A stretch of DNA of 64,000 nucleotides from CAVXZE01 sp963766175 (lineage in GTDB: Bacteria > Myxococcota_A > UBA9160 > UBA6930), in assembly GCA_963766175.1 (NCBI GenBank), contig CAVXZE010000016.1, positions 434,001 through 498,000 on the forward strand. Direction: 5' to 3'. The translations under genes and the position numbers were made by a program. Below are positions 34,604 to 42,146 of this stretch, piece after piece (positions within the stretch are counted from its first letter, which is position 1; each line of letters opens with the position of its first letter). Below the pieces are notes generated by a model. The model was not told where the DNA came from. It did no database searches and was given only the letters and a program-made list of their open reading frames with translations.

Positions 34604-36691
34604 ATGATCAACGACCTCGAAAAGATTCGAAATATCGGCATCAGCGCCCACATCGACTCGGGCAAGACCACGCTCACCGAGCGAATCCTCTTCTACACCA
34701 ACCGGATCCACCGGATCCACGAGGTGAAGGGGAAGGACGGCGCCGGCGCCACCATGGATCACATGGAGCTGGAGAAGGAGCGCGGCATCACCATCACCTC
34801 CGCCGCGACTCACGCCGAGTGGAAGGGCCATCACATCAACATCATCGATACGCCCGGCCACGTGGACTTCACCGTGGAGGTGGAGCGTTCGCTGCGCGTG
34901 CTCGACGGTGCGATTCTGGTGCTCTGCGGTGTCGCCGGTGTGCAGTCCCAGTCGATCACCGTCGATCGGCAGATGAGACGCTACAGGGTTCCGCGCCTGG
35001 CCTTGATCAACAAGCTGGATCGTTCCGGAGCCAACCCGCGCCGGGTCATCGGGGGGCTTCGCGAGAAGCTGGGTCACAACGCCGTGGCGATGCAGATTCC
35101 GATCGGTGTCGAGGCGGAGCACAATGGCGTGGTGGATCTCGTCACCATGAAGGCGGTGCGCTTCGAGGGTGCGAACGGCGAGCACGTGGTCGAGGAGGAG
35201 ATTCCCGCCGAGTTGCGGAACGAGGCCGAGGCGGCTCGAGAGGAGATGCTCGATATCGTCTCGATGTTCTCGGACGAGCTCACCGAGGCGATTCTCGAGG
35301 AGAAGGTCACCGAAGAGCTGATCCACGAGGCAGTTCGCAGGGGCGTTCTCAGCCTGGAGCTCACCCCGGTCTTCCTCGGCGCCGCCTACAAGAACAAGGG
35401 CGTCCAGAAGCTTCTCGATGCGGTCACCCTCTATCTCCCCAGCCCGGTCGACGTCGAGAACTCGGGCATCGACCTCTCCGCCGACGGCGCGCCCATCACG
35501 CTGGCGGCCGACTGCCAGAAGCCCCTGGTGTGCCTGGCCTTCAAGCTCGAGGATGGGCGCTACGGACAGCTCACCTACGTTCGCATCTACCAGGGCTCTC
35601 TGGGCCGAGGATCCAACATCCTCAACACCCGCACCAAGAGGCGCCACAAGGTCGGTCGCCTGGTGCGGATGCACGCCGACGAGATGGAGGAGATCGAGAC
35701 GGCAGGGGCCGGCGACATCGTCGCCCTGTTCGGCATCGACTGCGCCTCGGGAGACACCTTCACCGACGGTTCCGTGGACGTGGCGATGACGGCGATGCAC
35801 GTTCCGGATCCGGTGATCTCCCTCTCGATCAAGCCCAAGGACAACAAGGTCGAGGCCAACATGGCCAAGGCGCTGGGGCGCTTCGTTCGGGAGGATCCGA
35901 CCTTTCGGGCCGGCGTGAACGAGGAGAGCGGCGAGACGGTGATCTCGGGAATGGGTGAGCTTCATCTCGACGTCTACGTCGAGCGGATGCGCAGGGAGTA
36001 CCGCGTCGAGGTCGAGACGGGTGCCCCCCAGGTGGCCTACCGCGAGACGATCTCCCAGCGAGCCGAGTTCAGCTACACCCACAAGAAGCAGACCGGGGGC
36101 GCCGGTCAGTTCGGGCGGGTGGCCGGCTTCATCGAGCCGATCACCGACGGCGAGACCTTCGAGTTCGTGAACGAAGTCCGAGGGGGGGCGATCCCGACGG
36201 AGTACATTCCCTCGGTCGAGAAGGGCTTCCGGGAGATGATGACGAAGGGGCGTCTGATCGGATTCCCCGTGACAGGGTTCCGGGTCTGTCTGAACGACGG
36301 GCAGGCCCACGCGGTGGACTCGTCGGACATGGCGTTCCAGGCCGCGGCCCGCGGCGCCTTCCGCGCGGTCTACTCACAGGCCAGGCCCATCATTCTCGAG
36401 CCGGTGATGAAGCTGGTGGTGGAGAGCCCCGGCGAGTTCCAGGGCACTGTGCTGAAGACGGTCATGCAGCGCCGCGGTACGGTGATCGGGACGACCGAAG
36501 AGGATCTGTTCTGCCGGATCGAGGCCGAGGTCCCGCTCGCCGAGCTCTTCGGATATGCCACCGACTTGCGCTCGGCGACCCAGGGCAAGGCCGAGTTCAC
36601 GCTGGAGTTCGCCAAGTACGCGCCGGTGCCCGCAGATGTGTCGAAGGGCCTGATCGAGAAATTCACGGAGAAGCGCAAGGGCGAAGACTGA
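34604..36691 (+). CDS. fusA: Elongation factor G, spd/mitochondrial EF-G1 type
   Basis: A 695-residue five-domain translational GTPase. G1 is AHIDSGKTTLTERIL (about residue 14), G2 GITITSAAT, G3 DTPGHVDF, G4 NKLD, with the domain IV loop (TGGAGQFG) and domain V present. The G1 serine (canonical bacterial EF-G has AHIDAGKTTTT), the HEVKGKDGAGATMDHMELE block and VQSQSITVDRQMRRY resemble the spdEFG1 subgroup known from spirochaetes, planctomycetes, delta-proteobacteria and mitochondria (GFM1). In that group EF-G1 does translocation while EF-G2 does ribosome recycling. ATG 34604; a longer frame start at 34526 is unlikely. No ribosomal genes nearby. Confidence 0.92.
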   Translation: MINDLEKIRNIGISAHIDSGKTTLTERILFYTNRIHRIHEVKGKDGAGATMDHMELEKERGITITSAATHAEWKGHHINIIDTPGHVDFTVEVERSLRVLDGAILVLCGVAGVQSQSITVDRQMRRYRVPRLALINKLDRSGANPRRVIGGLREKLGHNAVAMQIPIGVEAEHNGVVDLVTMKAVRFEGANGEHVVEEEIPAELRNEAEAAREEMLDIVSMFSDELTEAILEEKVTEELIHEAVRRGVLSLELTPVFLGAAYKNKGVQKLLDAVTLYLPSPVDVENSGIDLSADGAPITLAADCQKPLVCLAFKLEDGRYGQLTYVRIYQGSLGRGSNILNTRTKRRHKVGRLVRMHADEMEEIETAGAGDIVALFGIDCASGDTFTDGSVDVAMTAMHVPDPVISLSIKPKDNKVEANMAKALGRFVREDPTFRAGVNEESGETVISGMGELHLDVYVERMRREYRVEVETGAPQVAYRETISQRAEFSYTHKKQTGGAGQFGRVAGFIEPITDGETFEFVNEVRGGAIPTEYIPSVEKGFREMMTKGRLIGFPVTGFRVCLNDGQAHAVDSSDMAFQAAARGAFRAVYSQARPIILEPVMKLVVESPGEFQGTVLKTVMQRRGTVIGTTEEDLFCRIEAEVPLAELFGYATDLRSATQGKAEFTLEFAKYAPVPADVSKGLIEKFTEKRKGED

Positions 36692-36710
36692 CGCTGTTGC
36701 GAGGAGACAG

Positions 36711-37400
36711 ATGTATCGGAAATTTCTCTCCGCCCGGAGTCCACTGCGGTTGCTCGAGCGAGGACTCCACGGCGGACTCGGAAAGGGCAACATCGGACTG
36801 GTTCTCGCCGGACCGGGCGTCGGCAAGACCTCGTTCCTGGTGGGCGTAGCGCTCGACGACCTGCTGCTCGGCGATCACGTGCTTCACGTGTCCCTCGATG
36901 AATCGGTCTCGCACACCCGGGCCTACTACGACACCGTCTTCGACGAGCTCGCCTCCTCGACCCACCTCGAGGACCAGGCGCGGGTCCGCGCCGACGTGGA
37001 CCGGCGCCGCAGCATCCGCGCCTACCCGGTGGCGGGCTTCGGCTCCGGGAAGCTCCGCGAGGCGGTCAAGTTCGAGGAGGAGGCCGGCTGCAAGCCGGGG
37101 CTGGTCGTTGTCGAGGGCTTCGACCTCGGCGACGCACCGAAGCAGGAGATCCTCGACATGAAGGCGATGGCCGCTGAGATCGAAGCGGAGCTCTGGCTCT
37201 CGGTCGCCTGCCCGGACGAGAGCGTGCCAGGGATCCCGGCGCCGATCGCCCAGCTGGGTGATGCCGTCAGCGTGATCCTGGCTCTCGAGCCCGAAACCGA
37301 CTCGGTGGCACTGCGCGCGCTCAAGGACCACGGCAATCCGAACCTCGAGGCACTTCGGGTCGCCCTGGATCCAAAGACCCTGCTGCTGGTCCGAAGCTAG
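36711..37400 (+). CDS. RecA/KaiC-like (RAD55-type) P-loop ATPase
   Basis: A 229-residue RecA-fold ATPase with Walker A GPGVGKTSFLVG (about residue 33), a Walker-B-like strand LVVVEGFDLGD and DESVSHTRAYYD after the second strand. It lacks the DNA-binding loops of RecA and is shorter than KaiC. Proteins of this size often act as regulatory or switch ATPases. It starts 19 bases after the EF-G gene with GAGGAG as ribosome site, so it is probably co-transcribed with EF-G. No known role; the EF-G link is inference. Confidence 0.65.
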   Translation: MYRKFLSARSPLRLLERGLHGGLGKGNIGLVLAGPGVGKTSFLVGVALDDLLLGDHVLHVSLDESVSHTRAYYDTVFDELASSTHLEDQARVRADVDRRRSIRAYPVAGFGSGKLREAVKFEEEAGCKPGLVVVEGFDLGDAPKQEILDMKAMAAEIEAELWLSVACPDESVPGIPAPIAQLGDAVSVILALEPETDSVALRALKDHGNPNLEALRVALDPKTLLLVRS

Positions 37401-37479
37401 CTCGGCGCTCCGAGTTCCTAGCTTCGATATCCTTCTAACTGTTCGATTTTGAATATATATCAAAGCGGATAGCAGTATC

Positions 37480-37508
37480 TTGATAATGAGAGTGATTACT
37501 CCTATAGT
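37480..37508 (+). promoter_or_regulatory. Sigma-70-type promoter of the merR-men operon, probably leaderless
   Basis: TTGATA (37480-37485), 17-bp spacer, TATAGT (37503-37508). The stretch 37438-37514 is strikingly AT-rich in a GC-rich window. The -10 box ends six bases before the ATG at 37515, so transcription would begin at or next to the A of the start codon: the merR mRNA would be leaderless, and no Shine-Dalgarno sequence is seen. Confidence 0.65.
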
Positions 37509-37511
37509 AAT
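37495..37511. promoter_or_regulatory. Palindromic operator candidate overlapping the -10 box
   Basis: ATTACT-N5-AGTAAT, a perfect 6-bp dyad centred inside the promoter. MerR-family proteins bind dyads in their own promoters, so this is a likely autoregulatory site for the adjacent MerR. The 17-bp spacer is of normal length, unlike the 19-20 bp of classical MerR-activated promoters, suggesting simple repression. Confidence 0.5.
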
Positions 37512-37514
37512 TAC

Positions 37515-38264
37515 ATGAATTATCGAGTCGAGGAGATTGCCGCACGGACGGCGCTGCGAGTGGATACGATCCGCTTCTACCAGTTTCGGGGCCTGCTTCC
37601 GCGGCCGCGCCGCGAGGGGCGGGTCGCCTTCTACGACGATGCCCATCTGGAGCGGCTACGCCGGATCCGGGAGCTCGTGGACCAGGGGTTCACACTCGCC
37701 CAGATCAAGCGCCTGCTCGAGCGCGAGAGCGAAGCCGAGGACCGGCCACTCCTCGAGGCGCTGGTCGAAGAGCACGTCGGCGAACGGACCTTCTCCCGGG
37801 CCGAGCTCGCCGCCGAGGCCGGAATCCCCGAGGAGCTGATCGGAGCTGCCGAAGCCTCGGGCCTGGTGCAGCCCCTCCGGATCGACGGCGAGGAGCGCTT
37901 CAGCGCTGCGGATCGGGAGATGGCCCACGCCGCGCTCCGCATCCTCAACGCGGGCTTTCCCCTGAACGAGCTGCTGGCCCTGGCGGTGCAGCATGCCAGC
38001 TCGGTACGGGAGGTCTCCGATCGGGCCATCGACCTCTTCGACGATCACGTGAGAAAGCGGGCTGAAGAGCGAGGAGAGACCGGCGAGGTCACCAAAACCT
38101 TTCGGGATCTCCTCCCGCAGCTCACGCGCCTGGTCGCGCTCCACTTCCAGCGAACCGTGGTGAGTCGCGCTCTGCAGCGACTCGCCGGTCGCGGCGAAGA
38201 CGACGATCTGCGCGCGGCCCTCGCCGCCACCGAGTCCTCCAGCCTGGAGATCGCGTGGCGCTAG
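37515..38264 (+). CDS. MerR-family transcriptional regulator heading the men operon
   Basis: A 249-residue regulator. The N-terminal winged helix is classical MerR (YRVEEIAARTALRVDTIRFY, then RVAFYDDAHLERLRRIREL and DQGFTLAQIKRLL). A second helix-turn-helix-like segment lies around residues 90-140 (TFSRAELAAEAGIPEELIGA), followed by an effector region of about 110 residues without metal-binding cysteines, so a metal sensor is unlikely. Its 3' end overlaps the start of menG by 10 bases. It probably controls the menaquinone operon and itself through the palindrome at 37495-37511. Signal unknown. Confidence 0.88.
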   Translation: MNYRVEEIAARTALRVDTIRFYQFRGLLPRPRREGRVAFYDDAHLERLRRIRELVDQGFTLAQIKRLLERESEAEDRPLLEALVEEHVGERTFSRAELAAEAGIPEELIGAAEASGLVQPLRIDGEERFSAADREMAHAALRILNAGFPLNELLALAVQHASSVREVSDRAIDLFDDHVRKRAEERGETGEVTKTFRDLLPQLTRLVALHFQRTVVSRALQRLAGRGEDDDLRAALAATESSSLEIAWR

Positions 38265-39004
38265 CGCCTCACACCAGCGAAGGCGAGCCCTCGCGAGGAC
38301 TCGATCTGCCCCGGGACGAAGAGAAGCGCACCCAGGTCCGGGCGATGTTCGATCGCATCGCCCCCCGCTATGACGCCATGAACCGATTGCTGACGGCGGG
38401 TCTGGATCGGCGCTGGCGCGGCGCCGCACTCGACGCGGTGGGTACCGGGATCGGCGACAGGGTTCTGGATCTGGCCTGCGGCACCGGCGACCTGGCCGAG
38501 CTCGCTGCTGCGCGCGGTGCGAAGGTGGTCGGCGTCGACTTCGCGCGAGAAATGCTGCGCGGCGCCATGCAGCGACGGATACCCGCGCTCTGGATTCAGG
38601 GCGACGGTGCTGCGCTACCCCTGCCCGACGCCTACGCCAGCGTGATCAGCTGTGGCTTCGCCCTGCGCAACTTCGCCTCGCTCCCAGAGGTGCTGGGCGA
38701 GATGGCGAGGCTTCTCGAGTCCGGCGGTCGCCTCGCATTGCTCGAGGTCGATCGGCCCTCGCTTGCGGTGGTGCGGGCCGCGCACTCTCTCTACTTCGAT
38801 CGCGTCGTACCCCGAATTGGGGGGTGGCTGTCGGATCGCGCCGCCTACACCTACCTGCCCCGTTCCACCGCTTACCTGCCGGACGCCCCGGAGCTGGCGG
38901 CGCTGATTGCGGATGCGGGCTTCTGGGAAGTGCGGCGTCGCCCACTCCTGCTGGGCAGCGCCCAGATCATTACGGCAATCCGCGCCGATCGGGAGGCGAC
39001 GTGA
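38255..39004 (+). CDS. menG: Demethylmenaquinone methyltransferase (UbiE/MenG)
   Basis: A 249-residue class I SAM methyltransferase that performs the last step of menaquinone synthesis, C-methylation of demethylmenaquinone. Signature segments are VRAMFDRIAPRYDAMNRLLTAG, motif I LDLACGTGDLAEL, the ISCGFALRNF block and the C-terminal GSAQIITAIR. GTG start inside the end of merR. All downstream genes are men genes, so MenG is preferred over a ubiquinone role. Its stop overlaps the menF start as GTGA (39001-39004). Confidence 0.93.
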   Translation: MALAPHTSEGEPSRGLDLPRDEEKRTQVRAMFDRIAPRYDAMNRLLTAGLDRRWRGAALDAVGTGIGDRVLDLACGTGDLAELAAARGAKVVGVDFAREMLRGAMQRRIPALWIQGDGAALPLPDAYASVISCGFALRNFASLPEVLGEMARLLESGGRLALLEVDRPSLAVVRAAHSLYFDRVVPRIGGWLSDRAAYTYLPRSTAYLPDAPELAALIADAGFWEVRRRPLLLGSAQIITAIRADREAT

Positions 39005-40305
39005 CCCCGATCCGCGTTCGCCGGAGCGCGATTCCTCCGCGAGACCTTCTCGAGCTCTTCGCGGCCTCCGGCGAAACCGAGCGTTTCTACTGGGAGAGAC
39101 CCGAGAGCGGGGAAGCCATCCTCGCTCTGGGAACCGTCGACCGGATCGAGAGCTGCGGCCCGACCCGCTTCGGCGAGGCAGCGAGCCGAGTCCGCGAGAT
39201 CCGGGCGCTGCTTCGCAAGGAGGGTGATGCGCCGTCCTGGGCGGGCCCGCTTCTGGTGGGGGGCTTCGCGTTCGATTCTGCGGCGCCTCCCTCGGAGCGG
39301 TGGGCCGGCTTTCCCCCGGCAGAGCTGGTCCTGCCGGAGCGACTTCTGATCCGCAGGGGAGGGGAGATGTGGTGTTGCCGCGCCGGGGTCGGCTCGGTCT
39401 CCTCCGGCGGGGACGAGTTCCCCGCGGCACCCCACTCGTCGGCTCGCGAGGCGGTGGCTGACGATTTGCCGCCCGCCTTTCACGCCTCGGCAGACCGGCC
39501 CCTCGGTGTCTACCGAGGCCTGGCGGAAAAGGCTCTCGGAGCCATTGGCGAGGGCGAGCTGGAGAAGGTCGTCGTCGCGCGCTCCTGTACGGTGATCGGA
39601 TCCGGTCCCTTCGAGACGCTTCGCGTGCTGCGGAGTCTGCGCGCACTCCACCCCTCGTGCACGATCTTCGCGCTGGCTCGAGGACCGGTGACCTTCCTCG
39701 GAGCGACGCCGGAACGCCTGGTGCGCCTGGAGCAGGGGCTCGTGCAAGCAGACGCCGTGGCGGGAACTGCGCCGCGGGGACGGACGCCGCAGCAGGATCG
39801 GCGCCTCGCCCGCGAGCTGGTCGAGAGCAAGAAGGACCAGGAGGAGCACTCGGTCGTGGTGCGCTGCGTTCTCGAAGCGCTCGCCCCTCACTGCGGCGCG
39901 CTCCTGGCCCCGGAATCACCGGGCCTGCTGCAGACCGACGGAATTCAGCATCTCCACACACCCATCCAGGGACGGCTCCGGGATCCGTCGAATACCACGG
40001 TGCTCGATCTGGTCGGCGACCTCCATCCGACACCCGCGGTCGGAGGAGCCCCGCGAGAGACGGCCCTCGCCTGGCTGCGCTGCCATGAGGGCCTGGACCG
40101 CGGATGGTACGCGGGTTCGCTCGGCTGGCTCAGTCCAGAGGGAGAGGGCGAGTTTGCGGTGGCGCTGCGCTCGCTGCTGCTCCGGGGGTCCGAGGCGACC
40201 CTCTTCGCGGGCGCCGGAATCGTGGCTGGATCCGATCCGGATGCCGAGCTTCTGGAAACCCGCCTCAAGCTGCGCACCGCTCTGGCTGCGCTGCTGGAGA
40301 TCTGA
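39001..40305 (+). CDS. menF: Isochorismate synthase MenF
   Basis: A 434-residue chorismate-utilising enzyme converting chorismate to isochorismate, the entry to menaquinone synthesis. The C-terminal chorismate-binding domain (about residues 170-430) has LEKVVVARS with the water-activating lysine, DAVAGTAPRGRTPQQD, the LVESKKDQEEH helix, LHPTPAVGGAPRE and FAGAGIVAGSDPDAE. The N-terminal part is poorly conserved as usual. GTG start overlapping the menG stop. Confidence 0.93.
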   Translation: MTPIRVRRSAIPPRDLLELFAASGETERFYWERPESGEAILALGTVDRIESCGPTRFGEAASRVREIRALLRKEGDAPSWAGPLLVGGFAFDSAAPPSERWAGFPPAELVLPERLLIRRGGEMWCCRAGVGSVSSGGDEFPAAPHSSAREAVADDLPPAFHASADRPLGVYRGLAEKALGAIGEGELEKVVVARSCTVIGSGPFETLRVLRSLRALHPSCTIFALARGPVTFLGATPERLVRLEQGLVQADAVAGTAPRGRTPQQDRRLARELVESKKDQEEHSVVVRCVLEALAPHCGALLAPESPGLLQTDGIQHLHTPIQGRLRDPSNTTVLDLVGDLHPTPAVGGAPRETALAWLRCHEGLDRGWYAGSLGWLSPEGEGEFAVALRSLLLRGSEATLFAGAGIVAGSDPDAELLETRLKLRTALAALLEI

Positions 40306-40307
40306 GC

Positions 40308-42146
40308 GTGGAGGTCTCCGCCCAGCCGAGCCCGCGACCGGCAGCGAACCGGAACTACGCATTCGCGGCCGCTCTTTTCGAGGAATTCGTCGCCAGCGGC
40401 GTGCGCCACGTCTGCGTCTGCCCGGGATCTCGCTCTGCGCCCCTGGCGGTCAGCGCAGCGCGCACCCCCGGCCTGCGCGTCTGGGTTCACCTCGACGAGC
40501 GGGCCGCGGCGTTCTTCGCTCTCGGGCTCGCCAGGGCCGAGCGGGCTCCCGTCGCCCTGGTGTGTAGCTCGGGAACCGCCGCCGCGAACTTCCTCCCCGC
40601 CGTGGTCGAGGCCTACCACGGGCGGGTCCCCCTGCTGGTGCTGACGGCGGATCGCCCGCCGGAGGTTCGCGGCTGGGGCGCGGCGCAGACCATCGATCAG
40701 GTGGGCCTCTTCGGAAGCCACGTCCGCTGGTTCAGCGAAGCATCTCCGCCAGGGCGGACGGCGCGGAATGGCGCGGGGCTCCGTCATGCCCACGCACTGG
40801 CCTGCCGGGCGGTGGCCGCCGCGGTGGGCCCGCCGCCGGGACCGGTTCACCTGAACCTCCCCTTCGACGAGCCTCTGGATCCCTCGCCCGACCCCGGCGA
40901 CGGCGCGAGTCCGGTTCCGGAGCGCGACTGGGCGCCCTGCGGTCGGGGCGCGGGTCCCTACACACGAAGCTGGCGCTGTTCGCCGTCGCCGTCGCCCGAC
41001 CTGGTCTCGCATCTGCTCGAGGGCCCGCTGCGGGCCCGGCGGGGGGTGATCGTCTGCGGTCCGGGCGACGCCGATCCCGCCCTCCCCGATGCGGTGGCCC
41101 GGCTCGGTCGCGCCGCCGGATGGCCGGTGCTTGCCGAATCCACCTCGCAGGTCCGTTGCGGTCCCCACACTCGCGGGGCGCCGATCCTGGCCAGCTTCGA
41201 TGCCATCCTGCGAAGTCGCGAGTTCGCCCTTGGGCACCCGCCGGATCTGGTGCTCCGGATCGGCGCGCCGCCCACCAGCAAGGCCTTCCAGCAGTGGCTC
41301 GACCTGCATCCGAACACACGGCTGGTGATGCTGGATCCCGACCGCACCTGGTCGGACCCCGGTCATCTCGCCTCGGAGGTGATCGACGCGGACCCGGTGC
41401 GTCTCTGTGAAAGCCTCGAAAGGCGGCTCCGGCGGCAGCCGTCCCCTCCCGGCTGCCCTCGCTGGCTCGGGGATTGGAGCTCCGCCGAGAAGCGAGCGCG
41501 GCGGGTGGTGGAGAGCCGAGTTGGGCTACGCGCTCGGCTGCTCGCTCCGCAGGTGGTCGCGGTGCTCGCGGAAGCGCTGCCCGACGGCGCGATGCTCTTC
41601 GTCTCCAACAGCATGGCTGTCCGCGATCTCGACGCATTTCTCCCGGTCTCCACCAGGCGGATCCGGGTGCTCGCCAATCGGGGCGCCAATGGCATCGATG
41701 GCATCGTCTCCAGCGCTCTCGGAGCGGCCGCCGCGGCGTCCGGGCCCCTTTTCCTGCTGAGCGGGGACCTCGCCTTCCTTCACGACGCCGGGGGTCTCTT
41801 CGCCGCCCATCAGCACCGGATTCGCGCAACACTCGTGGTCCTGAACGACGACGGGGGCGGGATCTTCTCCCTGCTCCCCATCGCCACACACGGTGAAGAC
41901 GTCGACTTCGAGCGGCTCTTCACCGTGCCTCACGGAATCGATATCGCAGCGGTCGCGGGCGCCTACGGTCTGCCACACCAGAGGGTGACGACCGCCCTGG
42001 ATCTCTCACAGGCCCTGGAGAACTCCCAGGCGAGTGCGGGCACCCAGGTGATCGAGGTCCCCGTGGACCGCCGCGAGAATCTCGCCCTCTACAGGGATAT
42101 CCATCAGGAGATCTGCCGCTCCGTTGGAAGCGGAGGATCCCCGTGA
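40308..42146 (+). CDS. menD: SEPHCHC synthase MenD
   Basis: A 612-residue ThDP-dependent enzyme joining isochorismate and 2-oxoglutarate. It opens with CPGSRSAPLAVSAA and the ThDP-activating glutamate in VHLDERAAAFFALG; CSSGTAAANFLPAV and TADRPPEVRGWGAAQTIDQ follow. The C-terminal ThDP/Mg site is GDLAFLHDAGG plus LNDDGGGIFSLLP. GTG start two bases after the menF stop; its own stop overlaps the next GTG as GTGA. The central part (about residues 190-230) is arginine- and proline-rich and longer than usual. Confidence 0.95.
   Translation: MEVSAQPSPRPAANRNYAFAAALFEEFVASGVRHVCVCPGSRSAPLAVSAARTPGLRVWVHLDERAAAFFALGLARAERAPVALVCSSGTAAANFLPAVVEAYHGRVPLLVLTADRPPEVRGWGAAQTIDQVGLFGSHVRWFSEASPPGRTARNGAGLRHAHALACRAVAAAVGPPPGPVHLNLPFDEPLDPSPDPGDGASPVPERDWAPCGRGAGPYTRSWRCSPSPSPDLVSHLLEGPLRARRGVIVCGPGDADPALPDAVARLGRAAGWPVLAESTSQVRCGPHTRGAPILASFDAILRSREFALGHPPDLVLRIGAPPTSKAFQQWLDLHPNTRLVMLDPDRTWSDPGHLASEVIDADPVRLCESLERRLRRQPSPPGCPRWLGDWSSAEKRARRVVESRVGLRARLLAPQVVAVLAEALPDGAMLFVSNSMAVRDLDAFLPVSTRRIRVLANRGANGIDGIVSSALGAAAAASGPLFLLSGDLAFLHDAGGLFAAHQHRIRATLVVLNDDGGGIFSLLPIATHGEDVDFERLFTVPHGIDIAAVAGAYGLPHQRVTTALDLSQALENSQASAGTQVIEVPVDRRENLALYRDIHQEICRSVGSGGSP

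Noticed and set aside
37438..37514. AT-rich stretch as a replication origin
   Set aside because: It is under 80 bases with no DnaA-box cluster and no dnaA/dnaN next to it; it reads as a promoter.
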